Source: DASXTW01 sp046726275
GTDB lineage: Bacteria > Actinomycetota > UBA4738
DNA length: 11,481 nucleotides
Reading direction: 5' to 3'
Assembly (NCBI GenBank): GCA_046726275.1
Contig: JBKPAF010000069.1
Span: forward strand, 1-11,481
A model generated the notes under the pieces. The model saw only the letters and a list, made by a program, of their open reading frames with translations. It was not told the DNA's origin and did not search any database. A program made the position numbers and the translations under genes. Shown here one piece after another: positions 1 through 5,676 of the stretch (its first letter is position 1; each line of letters starts with the position of its first letter).

Positions 1-1229
1 CGGTCGCTCGTCTCGACGCGCACGGGCCCGGTCTCGCCCCACCACTGAGCGCTCTCGATCAGTGCGAGAAGGATGATGCGGAGACGAGCGGGATCGACCA
101 GGGCGACGGCCTCGGAGCCCACGACTTCCACTTCGAATCGAGACCATCTTCCATATTCCTCTCCGACCTTCTTCGCCTCGGCCTGAAGGTCTGTGGGCAC
201 CGGCGCGAGGTCCAACGTTCCCGCCTGCATCCGGGCCGCGTCGACAAGCTGGGTGATGATGGCTTCCATTCGGAAAGCGTCGCCGGCAACCCCCTCGATC
301 ATGGCCAGCCGCTGCTCCTCGTCCAGCCGCTCCCACCGCGACAGCAGGGTTCCGGTGAAGCCTTTCATCGCCGTGAGGGGCGACCGGATGTCGTGAGCCG
401 CCCCGGCCACGATGCGGGACAGGAGGTCGGCTTCCCCCTCGGCGGCAGCGCGCTGTCGGGCCGCTTCGAACAGCACCAGCGTCCCCGCAGCCGCCAGGTT
501 CAGGGACTCCGCCTGCCCGGAGATGGGAACTCGAACCGTCCGGTCGGCCGAGGCGAGCGCAGACCGAGGCAGGCCACGCGCCTCGTTCCCGAACAGGACC
601 GCGGTCGGGACCCGCAGGTCCACGTCGTACACGGAGCCCTCTCCTTCAGCGTCGGCGGCGAGGATCGCGAACCCGCGATCGCGGATCGCTGCCACCGCCT
701 CCTCCACGTCCACGTCCCTGGCTACGGGGAGGTGAAAGAGGGAGCCGGCCGTGGCCCGTACCGTCTTCTGGTTGTACACGTCCACCGAGGACGAGGTGAA
801 CACCACACCCGCAGCTCCAGATGCGTCCGCCGAACGGAGGATGGTGCCCGCATTGCCAGGATCCCGAACTTCCACGAGTATCGGAAGGAGCCCTTCAGCC
901 TGTTCGATCAGCTGGGTGAGAGGCAGGTCGACGAACTCCGAGACCGCGACCACGCCCTGGGGCGTGACCGTCGAGGTCAGATGGGCCATCACCTCCGGCG
1001 TGACGGGCCGGACCGGGATCCCGGCCCGGCCGGCTGCCTCGATGACGCCCGCTAGTCGCTCCTCGGTTCCGGCACTGGTGAAGACCTCTTGGAGCCGGGC
1101 TCTCGAGGCGAGGGCTTCGGCGACCCCCTGGGCGCCTTCGACCAGGAAGAGGCGATCCTTCTCGCGCATCGCCCGTTTCTTGAGCCTGACGGCCCTGGCC
1201 ACGCGCTTGTTGTGGATGGAGGTGATCAT
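1..1229 (-). CDS. SpoU-family RNA 2'-O-methyltransferase fused to a histidine kinase (3' end cut by window)
   Basis: Reading the minus strand from the ATG at 1229 gives an open frame of 409 codons to the window edge, with no stop. Residues 1-95 resemble the SpoU substrate-binding domain (ITSIHNKRV near the start, FLVEG at 28-32). Residues about 115-260 are the SpoU catalytic domain with all three motifs: RDPGNAGTILRSADASG (122-138), LFGNEARGLP (212-221) and PISGQAESLNLAAAG (235-249). It should bind SAM in a knot and 2'-O-methylate rRNA or tRNA; the target is unknown. After a linker of about 20 residues comes a HisKA domain with H-box AHDIRSPLTAMKG (278-290, phosphoacceptor H279), then the start of a HATPase domain (VDPARLRIILLALIESA, 378-394). 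I see no membrane segment. The expected N-box Asn is S393. It lies 49 nt after rplT with a weak ribosome site (GCGGGG abutting ATG). The domain calls are firm; the activity of the kinase half is uncertain. Confidence 0.88.
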   Translation of the reverse strand, partial: MITSIHNKRVARAVRLKKRAMREKDRLFLVEGAQGVAEALASRARLQEVFTSAGTEERLAGVIEAAGRAGIPVRPVTPEVMAHLTSTVTPQGVVAVSEFVDLPLTQLIEQAEGLLPILVEVRDPGNAGTILRSADASGAAGVVFTSSSVDVYNQKTVRATAGSLFHLPVARDVDVEEAVAAIRDRGFAILAADAEGEGSVYDVDLRVPTAVLFGNEARGLPRSALASADRTVRVPISGQAESLNLAAAGTLVLFEAARQRAAAEGEADLLSRIVAGAAHDIRSPLTAMKGFTGTLLSRWERLDEEQRLAMIEGVAGDAFRMEAIITQLVDAARMQAGTLDLAPVPTDLQAEAKKVGEEYGRWSRFEVEVVGSEAVALVDPARLRIILLALIESAQWWGETGPVRVETSD

Positions 1230-1278
1230 CCCCGCGCAGGGTACAGCGGAGGAACTGGCGACCGGGTGAGGCTACGGG

Positions 1279-1683
1279 CTACGCCGTCGAGGCCGCTCGG
1301 GCCCGGGCCCGCTTGGGCTTGGCCTGTGTCTCGAGACCTTGGCGGGCAACGTCGAGGAGTTGGTCGAAAGCCGCGGGGTCGTTGACGGCCAGATCGGCCA
1401 GGATCTTCCGGTCCAGGTCGAGGCCCGATTCGTGCAGGCCGTGGATGAAGGTGGAATACGTCATGCCGCCGGCCCGGGCTGCCGCCCCGATGCGGGTGAT
1501 CCACAGCCTCCGGAACACGCCCTTGCGATCCCGCCGGTCTCGATAGGCGTAGACGCCGGAGTGCATGAGCTGTTCCTTGGCTACCCGGAACCGGCGATGT
1601 CTGGACCCGCGGTATCCCTTGACCTGGTCAAGGACCTCTCGGCGCTTCTTCTTCGCATGGACGCTGCGCTTCACCCGTGGCAT
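1279..1683 (-). CDS. rplT: 50S ribosomal protein L20
   Basis: The 134-residue product is ribosomal protein L20, which binds 23S rRNA early in 50S assembly and in several bacteria also represses its own operon. It begins MPRVKRSVHAKKKRREVLDQ, contains the family stretch KGYRGSRHRRFRVAKEQ (22-38), and carries the conserved globular-domain segment LWITRIGAAARAGGMTYS (60-77). Typical L20 has about 117-120 residues. The extra 15 or so residues here are a basic, alanine-rich tail (KPKRARARAASTA). The ATG at 1683 is preceded by GAGGAG at good spacing and sits 16 nt after rpmI, so it is cotranscribed with infC and rpmI. Identification is secure. Confidence 0.97.
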   Translation of the reverse strand: MPRVKRSVHAKKKRREVLDQVKGYRGSRHRRFRVAKEQLMHSGVYAYRDRRDRKGVFRRLWITRIGAAARAGGMTYSTFIHGLHESGLDLDRKILADLAVNDPAAFDQLLDVARQGLETQAKPKRARARAASTA

Positions 1684-1699
1684 CGATACTCCTCAGGAC

Positions 1700-1891
1700 T
1701 CACTCGCCGATGAGCCGGCGAACGCTCTTCGCCTCGGGCCCGACCTCGGCCATGCCAGAGACCCGCCGCCTGCGGCTCGAGGACTTCTTGGTCAGCATGT
1801 GGTTGCCCGAGGCCTTGCGACGCATGACCTTGCCCGTCCCGGTCACGCGGAACCGCTTCGCCGCGCCGCGGTGCGTCTTCATCTTCGGCAT
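1700..1891 (-). CDS. rpmI: 50S ribosomal protein L35
   Basis: This 63-residue, strongly basic protein is L35, a small 50S subunit component. It shows the family N-terminus MPKMKTHRGAAKRFRVTGTG, the KASGNHMLTKKSSSRRR stretch (26-42) and a C-terminal VRRLIGE-type end. Length matches the usual 63-66 residues. The ATG at 1891 follows infC by 9 nt. Its Shine-Dalgarno (TGAGGTAAG) begins with the infC stop codon, so translation is probably coupled to infC. Confidence 0.96.
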   Translation of the reverse strand: MPKMKTHRGAAKRFRVTGTGKVMRRKASGNHMLTKKSSSRRRRVSGMAEVGPEAKSVRRLIGE

Positions 1892-1900
1892 GCTCTTACC

Positions 1901-2479
1901 TCAACCCTCTCCCTCGCGTTCGCTCATGACCGCCGTCTCGGGGACGGCTTCGGCCTCCGGCCTGGCTGGCCTGGCCGCCCGCTCCGGTCGCTTGATGGGC
2001 GAGAACAACATGACCATGTTGCGCCCGTCCAGCTTCGGGAAAGACTCTACGGTAGCAAGTTCTTTGAGGTCTTCGGTGAGCCGGTCCAACAACCTGCGGC
2101 CGAGCTCGGTGTGGGCCATCTCCCGGCCACGGAACATGATGGTGACCTTCACCTTGGCTCCGGCCCTGAGGAACCGCTCGATGTGCCCCTTCTTGGTGGC
2201 GTAGTCGTGGGGGTCGATCTTGGGGCGCATCTTCATCTCTTTGACCTCGACCCGAACCTGCCGCTTCCGCGCCTCCTTCAGCCGGACGTCCCGTTCGTAC
2301 TTGAACTTGCCGTAGTCCATGATCCGGCACACCGGCGGACTGGCCGTGGGAGCCACCTCCACCAGATCGAGGTCCAGCTCCTGGGCACGCCTGAGGGCTT
2401 CCTGGATCGTGACGATCCCGATCTGTGACCCGTCCGGGCCGACCAGCCGGACCTGAGGGGCCCGGATCCGGTCGTTCAC
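1901..2479 (-). CDS. infC: Translation initiation factor IF-3 (true start probably upstream, at 2497)
   Basis: IF3 binds the 30S subunit, blocks premature 50S joining and checks the start codon. The N-terminal domain is seen as NDRIRAPQVRLVGPDG (2-17) and DLDLVEVAPTASPPVCRIMDYGKFK, followed by a charged linker. The C-terminal domain has MRPKIDPHDYATKKGH and KVKVTIMFRGREM. A proline/alanine/glutamate-rich tail (from about residue 165) is common in actinobacterial IF3. The coordinates use the first conventional start, GTG at 2479, giving 192 residues. That GTG has no ribosome site of its own: the strong AGGAGGTGAT lies 27 nt upstream. In-frame codons before it read V-S-V-E-A-R-V-N-D-R-I-R, like the I-S-T-E-P-R-I-N-E-R-I-R start that I recall for actinobacterial IF3. 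Translation therefore probably begins at the GTC at 2497-2495 (198 residues). A TGA at 2506-2504 limits any further extension. Confidence 0.95.
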   Translation of the reverse strand: MNDRIRAPQVRLVGPDGSQIGIVTIQEALRRAQELDLDLVEVAPTASPPVCRIMDYGKFKYERDVRLKEARKRQVRVEVKEMKMRPKIDPHDYATKKGHIERFLRAGAKVKVTIMFRGREMAHTELGRRLLDRLTEDLKELATVESFPKLDGRNMVMLFSPIKRPERAARPARPEAEAVPETAVMSEREGEG

Positions 2480-2494
2480 GCGTGCTTCAACTGA

Positions 2495-2512
2495 GACTCG
2501 ACATCACCTCCT
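2495..2512 (-). promoter_or_regulatory. infC ribosome binding site and candidate non-canonical GTC start
   Basis: On the minus strand AGGAGGTGAT (2512-2503) is a near-perfect Shine-Dalgarno. Nine bases after AGGAGG, in frame with infC, is GTC (2497-2495). An ATG touching the Shine-Dalgarno (2504-2502) is out of frame, too close to be used well, and opens only a five-codon frame ending in TGA. IF3 genes are known for rare starts (AUU in E. coli) that IF3 itself discriminates against, which gives autogenous control. GTC at this place is an inference, not a known start. Confidence 0.55.
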
Positions 2513-2521
2513 GGAGGAGTA

Positions 2522-2575
2522 CAAGTGAGCGCTTCGAAAGGGAGAGAACGGGCCCTCGGGGCCCGTTCTCACTTG
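2522..2575 (-). promoter_or_regulatory. Structured leader ahead of infC: outer inverted repeat around the csp terminator hairpin
   Basis: CAAGTGAG (minus strand, 2575-2568) is the exact reverse complement of CTCACTTG (2529-2522). The pair encloses the 12-bp hairpin at 2544-2570 and competes with it, because the bases at 2568-2570 belong to both stems. Just downstream, CCTC-CAG-GAGG can fold the infC Shine-Dalgarno into a small stem. This could be an infC-operon control element or simply a terminator with extra pairing. I see no convincing separate infC promoter here. Confidence 0.4.
2544..2570 (-). terminator. Terminator-like hairpin after the cold-shock gene
   Basis: There is a perfect 12-bp inverted repeat (GAGAACGGGCCC / GGGCCCGTTCTC) with a 3-base loop, 18 nt after the csp stop codon. 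On the minus strand it is followed by TCCCTTTCG, only a weak pyrimidine tract, so termination may be partial and allow read-through into infC. Confidence 0.7.
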
Positions 2576-2588
2576 GCTTCCCAGTGGG

Positions 2589-2789
2589 CTAGACGGGCTT
2601 GACGTTCGCAGCCTGCTTTCCCTTGGGACCTTCCACGATGTCGAACTCGACCGACTGGCCCTCGGAGAGAGTCCGGTAGCCGTCACCGACGATCGCCGAG
2701 AAGTGAACGAACACGTCGTCCCCGTCGGGACGAGCGATGAAACCGTAGCCCTTCTCGTTGCTGAACCACTTCACGGTGCCCTGCGTCAA
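2589..2789 (-). CDS. Cold-shock domain protein (CspA family)
   Basis: The 66-residue product is a single cold-shock domain, an OB-fold that binds single-stranded RNA and DNA and melts mRNA structure. It shows GTVKWFSNEKGYGFI with RNP1 (KGYGFI, 13-18) and RNP2 VFVHF (26-30), and ends in the usual KGKQAANV segment. Start choice: TTG at 2789 has an almost ideal ribosome site (AAGGAGGT, 7 nt upstream) and gives the normal family length of about 67. The longer frame opening at 2852 begins before that ribosome site and adds residues foreign to the family. The gene is monocistronic by context, with its own promoter at 2843-2871 and a hairpin terminator at 2544-2570. Several Csp paralogues are usual per genome, so I give no specific symbol. 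Confidence 0.95.
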   Translation of the reverse strand: MTQGTVKWFSNEKGYGFIARPDGDDVFVHFSAIVGDGYRTLSEGQSVEFDIVEGPKGKQAANVKPV

Positions 2790-2842
2790 CCTGGTACCTC
2801 CTTGCACTTCTCGGCGGACCGTCCCCGCCTGACGCGGGCGCG

Positions 2843-2871
2843 AGCGTAGCATGAGGCTCCTGGCCCGGCAA
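2843..2871 (-). promoter_or_regulatory. Sigma-70-type promoter of the cold-shock gene
   Basis: On the minus strand TTGCCG (2871-2866) is separated by exactly 17 nt from TACGCT (2848-2843). The -10 is preceded by TGC, an extended -10 arrangement. Predicted transcription starts near 2836, giving a leader of about 45 nt. That leader has a small GC hairpin (CCCGC-GTCAG-GCGGG, 2824-2838) at its very start and the AAGGAGGT ribosome site at its end. The call is based on the sequence pattern only. Confidence 0.6.
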
Positions 2872-2921
2872 TGCGGTTTTGTCGATCAGGAAACAGCGGA
2901 CGACTGGAGCACAGAAGGGCG

Positions 2922-3272
2922 CTACCACTCGGGCTGAAGGGGGCGTCCGTAGTCGTCCTGGAGCCTGAACGTGTCGTCCTCCGTGGTATAGCCGTACGCC
3001 ACCTCGAGCACCCTTCCCCGCTTGTCCGCGACGTTCCTTATCCGGTGCGGCTCCTCCGCCGAGACGACGAACTCGTCTCCGGGGTGGGCCTCCACAACCC
3101 GGTTCCCGATCTGGATCACCAGGCCCGGATCCAGGACGATCCACATCTCATCACGCAACTGGTGGTAGTGCTCGCTGGTCTCCTGGGCCGGCTCGATGGT
3201 GATGATCCTCACGGACGAGGGCTGGTTCAGGGCGTACGTGGTGACCTTTCCCCAGGGCTTCTCGACGATCAC
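2922..3272 (-). CDS. Small cupin, phosphomannose-isomerase type II-like
   Basis: The 116-residue product is a single cupin barrel. The candidate metal ligands are H35, H37 and E42 in EHYHQLRDEMW, and H76 in EPHRIRN. Its flanks (VEKPWGKV at 3-10 and TEDDTFRLQDDYGR at 97-110) match the cupin domain at the C-terminus of mannose-1-phosphate guanylyltransferase/phosphomannose isomerase enzymes. It is a stand-alone domain without the nucleotidyltransferase half. The GTG at 3272 follows the ribH stop by 3 nt with GAGGA well spaced, so it belongs to the rib operon. Function is unknown: a sugar-phosphate isomerase, or a binding domain linked to flavin precursors, are both guesses. The gene is surely real; the activity is not established. 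Confidence 0.85.
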   Translation of the reverse strand: MIVEKPWGKVTTYALNQPSSVRIITIEPAQETSEHYHQLRDEMWIVLDPGLVIQIGNRVVEAHPGDEFVVSAEEPHRIRNVADKRGRVLEVAYGYTTEDDTFRLQDDYGRPLQPEW

Positions 3273-3275
3273 GTC

Positions 3276-3758
3276 TCAATCCTCGTGCTTCCCTGTCGGC
3301 AGCTGGTCGAGGACGCTCGCCATCTGCATGGCCACCATCGCCGCGTCCCAGCCCTTGTTGCCGTGCTTTCCCCCGGCCCGGTCGAGCGCCTGCTCCATCG
3401 TGTCCGGGGTGAGCACGCCGAAGGCGACCGGCACGCCTGTCTCCAGGGACACCTGTTGGATGCCTGACGCGGTCTGGCCGGCCACATGGTCGAAGTGCGC
3501 CGTCTCTCCCCGGATGACGGCTCCCAGGCACACCAGCGCGTCGAACCCGTCTGATCGCGCGAGCTCCTTGGCCACCAGGGGGAGTTCGAACGCACCCGGG
3601 ACCCAGACCACCAGGAGGTCGTCGTCCGAAATGCCGTGCGCCCGGAAGCACGCCAGGCATCCCTCGACGAGCTTGCCGACCACGACCTCGTTGAAGCTCG
3701 ACGCGACGACGGCGAACCGGCGGCCTCGGGCATCGAATACGCCCCGGACCTCGTTCAC
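3276..3758 (-). CDS. ribH: 6,7-dimethyl-8-ribityllumazine synthase
   Basis: Lumazine synthase condenses 5-amino-6-ribitylaminouracil with 3,4-dihydroxy-2-butanone 4-phosphate, the penultimate step of riboflavin synthesis, usually as an icosahedral or pentameric assembly. The 160 residues have the expected length. The substrate-binding segment is SSFNE (20-24, F22). VPGAFELP (53-60), CLGAVIRGETAHFDHVA (77-93, with catalytic H88) and GVLTPDTMEQA then RAGGKHGNKG form the rest of the signature. The GTG start at 3758 overlaps the ribBA stop by 4 nt (GTGA), so it is probably translated by coupling. Only a weak GAGGGG precedes it. Confidence 0.97.
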   Translation of the reverse strand: MNEVRGVFDARGRRFAVVASSFNEVVVGKLVEGCLACFRAHGISDDDLLVVWVPGAFELPLVAKELARSDGFDALVCLGAVIRGETAHFDHVAGQTASGIQQVSLETGVPVAFGVLTPDTMEQALDRAGGKHGNKGWDAAMVAMQMASVLDQLPTGKHED

Positions 3759-5089
3759 GGCCGAGTCGACCCCTCTCCTCCGTCCGAGCCCGACGGAGGA
3801 GAGGTCTCCTCCAGGTTGTTCAGCAGATGGCCGAGCTTCTCCCGCTTCGCTCTCAGATACCGGAGGTTCTCCGAAGTTGGTTGGGTCTCGAGGGGTACCC
3901 GCTCCACGATCGAGAGACCGTACCCCTCAAGTCCGGCCCTCTTGAGCGGATTGTTGGTGAGCAACCGCATCGAGCGGACCCCGAGGTCGTACAGGATCTG
4001 CGCGCCGATCCCATAATCACGCTGATCGGCGGCGAACCCCAGCGCCTCGTTGGCTTCGACGGTGTCCTTCCCACCCTCCTGGAGCTCGTAGGCCCGGAGC
4101 TTGTGGGTGAGCCCGATGGCCCGTCCCTCGTGGCCCCTGATGTACAAGACCACCCCTCTTCCGTCGGATCCGATCTTGGCCAGCGCGTCCTCCAGCTGGG
4201 TCCCGCAGTCACATCGCAACGAGTGGAACACGTCCCCGGTCAGACACTCGGAATGGGCACGTACCAGAATCCGTTCGCCATCTCCCACCTCTCCCAGGAC
4301 CATGGCCACGTGGACCCGGCCATCGACGAGGCTCTCGTAGGCGTAGGTCTTGAACCGCCCGAACACCGTGGGGATGGTGGCCTCGGCAACCTTGCGGACG
4401 AGCTTCTCCCGCTGGCGCCGATACCGGATCAGATCCGCGATCGAGATGATCTTGAGCCCGTGAAGCTTGGCGACGCGGCCCAGCTCCGGCAGCCTAGCCA
4501 TGGTGCCGTCCGGATGCATGATCTCGCAAATGACCCCAGCGGGAAGGAGGCCGGCCAGCCTGGCGAGATCGATGGCCGCCTCGGTATGCCCGGCCCGCTT
4601 GAGAACCCCGCCCTCCTGGGCACGGAGAGGAAAGACATGACCCGGCATCTGGATGTCCTCCGGTCTGGTGTCCTGGCTGCACACAGCCCGGATCGTGGTT
4701 GCGCGGTCGTGGGCGCTCGTCCCGGTGGTGGTGCGTCCCTTCGCATCGATCGAGACGGCGAAGGCGGTCTCGTGGGAGCCGTGCTTGGCGGCCACCATGA
4801 GCGGAATCCGCAATTCATCCAGGCGCTCGCCCTCGCACGGCATGCAGATGATGCCCCGTCCGTGGGTGGCCATGAAGTTGATGGCCGCTGGGCTGACCTT
4901 CTCCGCCGCCATGACGAAGTCACCCTCGTTCTCCCGGTCGGCGTCGTCGACCACGATGATGACTCGCCCCTGGCGGATCTCCTCCACGGCTTCCTCGATC
5001 GAGGCGAAGCCGTTGAAGGCGAGGCCCTCCGGGCCGGACTCGAGCTGGGTAGCCGCGGCGCTGGCCGTGGGGCCGGTGGTGTCCGTCAT
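3755..5089 (-). CDS. ribBA: Bifunctional 3,4-dihydroxy-2-butanone-4-phosphate synthase / GTP cyclohydrolase II
   Basis: This 444-residue fusion supplies both entry branches of riboflavin synthesis. Residues about 25-225 are the RibB domain, which turns ribulose 5-phosphate into dihydroxybutanone phosphate. It has VVDDADRENEGDFV (46-59), TGTSAHDRATTI (122-133) and RAGHTEAAIDL (165-175). Residues about 230-425 are the RibA domain, which opens GTP with loss of formate. It has RAHSECLTGDVFHSLRCDCG (277-296, zinc ligands C282, C293, C295), RGHEGRAIGL (318-327), DQRDYGIGAQIL (355-366) and LTNNPLK (377-383). The loop usually reads EGRGIGL, so A324 is a small departure. The ATG at 5089 overlaps the ribE stop (ATGA). 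The last 20 residues are a disordered, Ser/Gly/Glu-rich tail. Its substrate ribulose 5-phosphate is also the substrate of Rpe, encoded just upstream. Confidence 0.97.
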   Translation of the reverse strand: MTDTTGPTASAAATQLESGPEGLAFNGFASIEEAVEEIRQGRVIIVVDDADRENEGDFVMAAEKVSPAAINFMATHGRGIICMPCEGERLDELRIPLMVAAKHGSHETAFAVSIDAKGRTTTGTSAHDRATTIRAVCSQDTRPEDIQMPGHVFPLRAQEGGVLKRAGHTEAAIDLARLAGLLPAGVICEIMHPDGTMARLPELGRVAKLHGLKIISIADLIRYRRQREKLVRKVAEATIPTVFGRFKTYAYESLVDGRVHVAMVLGEVGDGERILVRAHSECLTGDVFHSLRCDCGTQLEDALAKIGSDGRGVVLYIRGHEGRAIGLTHKLRAYELQEGGKDTVEANEALGFAADQRDYGIGAQILYDLGVRSMRLLTNNPLKRAGLEGYGLSIVERVPLETQPTSENLRYLRAKREKLGHLLNNLEETSPPSGSDGGEGSTRP

Positions 5090-5676
5090 CGGGCTCCCCT
5101 CAGAAGTCCCTCGACGTATTTGGCCACAACGTCGACCTCGACGTTCACCCGGTCGCCCTCCTCCGCAGATCCCAGATTGGTGGCTTCGAGCGTATACGGG
5201 ATCAGGGCCACCCCGAATCGCCCCTCCCGGACCTCCGTGACGGTGAGGCTGACACCCTCCAAGGCGATCGAGCCCTTCTCGACGACATAGCGGGCCAGGC
5301 CGTCCGGAACTTTCACGGTGATGACTTTTCCCGGGGGCGAATCCACCATCGACTCGATCTCGCCGACCGCGTCGACGTGCCCCTGAACCAGGTGGCCCCC
5401 TAGCCGAGTCATCAGCGTGACGGGTCGCTCCAGGTTGACGAGGTCTCCCGGGATGAGGCCGCTCAGACCAGTTCGAGCGAGCGTCTCCGGCGAGAGGTCG
5501 AAGGCCAGCGCGCTCGCGCCCCCCTCCGCGCGGCGCTCCACGACCGTGAGACAGACCCCGTTCACGGCTACAGAGGCTCCCGGTGGCGAGTCTTCTGCCA
5601 CCTTGGAACAGAGGACCTCGAGCCGGGGGTCGGTCGACCTCACGGTCCCTCGCTCCTCAACGATCCCGGTGAACAT
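5086..5676 (-). CDS. ribE: Riboflavin synthase alpha chain
   Basis: Riboflavin synthase dismutates two lumazine molecules into riboflavin and the RibH substrate. The 196 residues form the two tandem lumazine-binding barrels of the family. Repeat 1 starts MFTGIVEERG and has VAVNGVCLTVVE (36-47). Repeat 2 has GGHLVQGHVDAVG (93-105) and IALEGVSLTVTEV. The ATG at 5676 has an excellent ribosome site (GGAGGTG) and lies 20 nt inside the 3' end of ribD. The 3' end overlaps ribBA by 4 nt. Some databases call this gene ribC or ribB; I use ribE. Confidence 0.96.
   Translation of the reverse strand: MFTGIVEERGTVRSTDPRLEVLCSKVAEDSPPGASVAVNGVCLTVVERRAEGGASALAFDLSPETLARTGLSGLIPGDLVNLERPVTLMTRLGGHLVQGHVDAVGEIESMVDSPPGKVITVKVPDGLARYVVEKGSIALEGVSLTVTEVREGRFGVALIPYTLEATNLGSAEEGDRVNVEVDVVAKYVEGLLRGAR

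Noticed and set aside
400..480. Sequencing frameshift or mis-assembly creating the methyltransferase-kinase fusion
   Set aside because: Both domain motif sets are in one frame, the junction shows no repeat or composition break, and the helix before the H-box runs on naturally from the methyltransferase. Read-level proof is still lacking.
393..1055. Plus-strand open frames opposite the methyltransferase-kinase gene
   Set aside because: The minus frame carries unmistakable SpoU and HisKA motifs. The plus translations are arginine-rich, low in hydrophobic core, and match nothing I know.
3827..5290. Long plus-strand open frame (487 codons) opposite ribBA and ribE
   Set aside because: It lies antisense to two clearly identified genes, has no recognisable domain, and such mirror frames are expected in GC-rich coding DNA.
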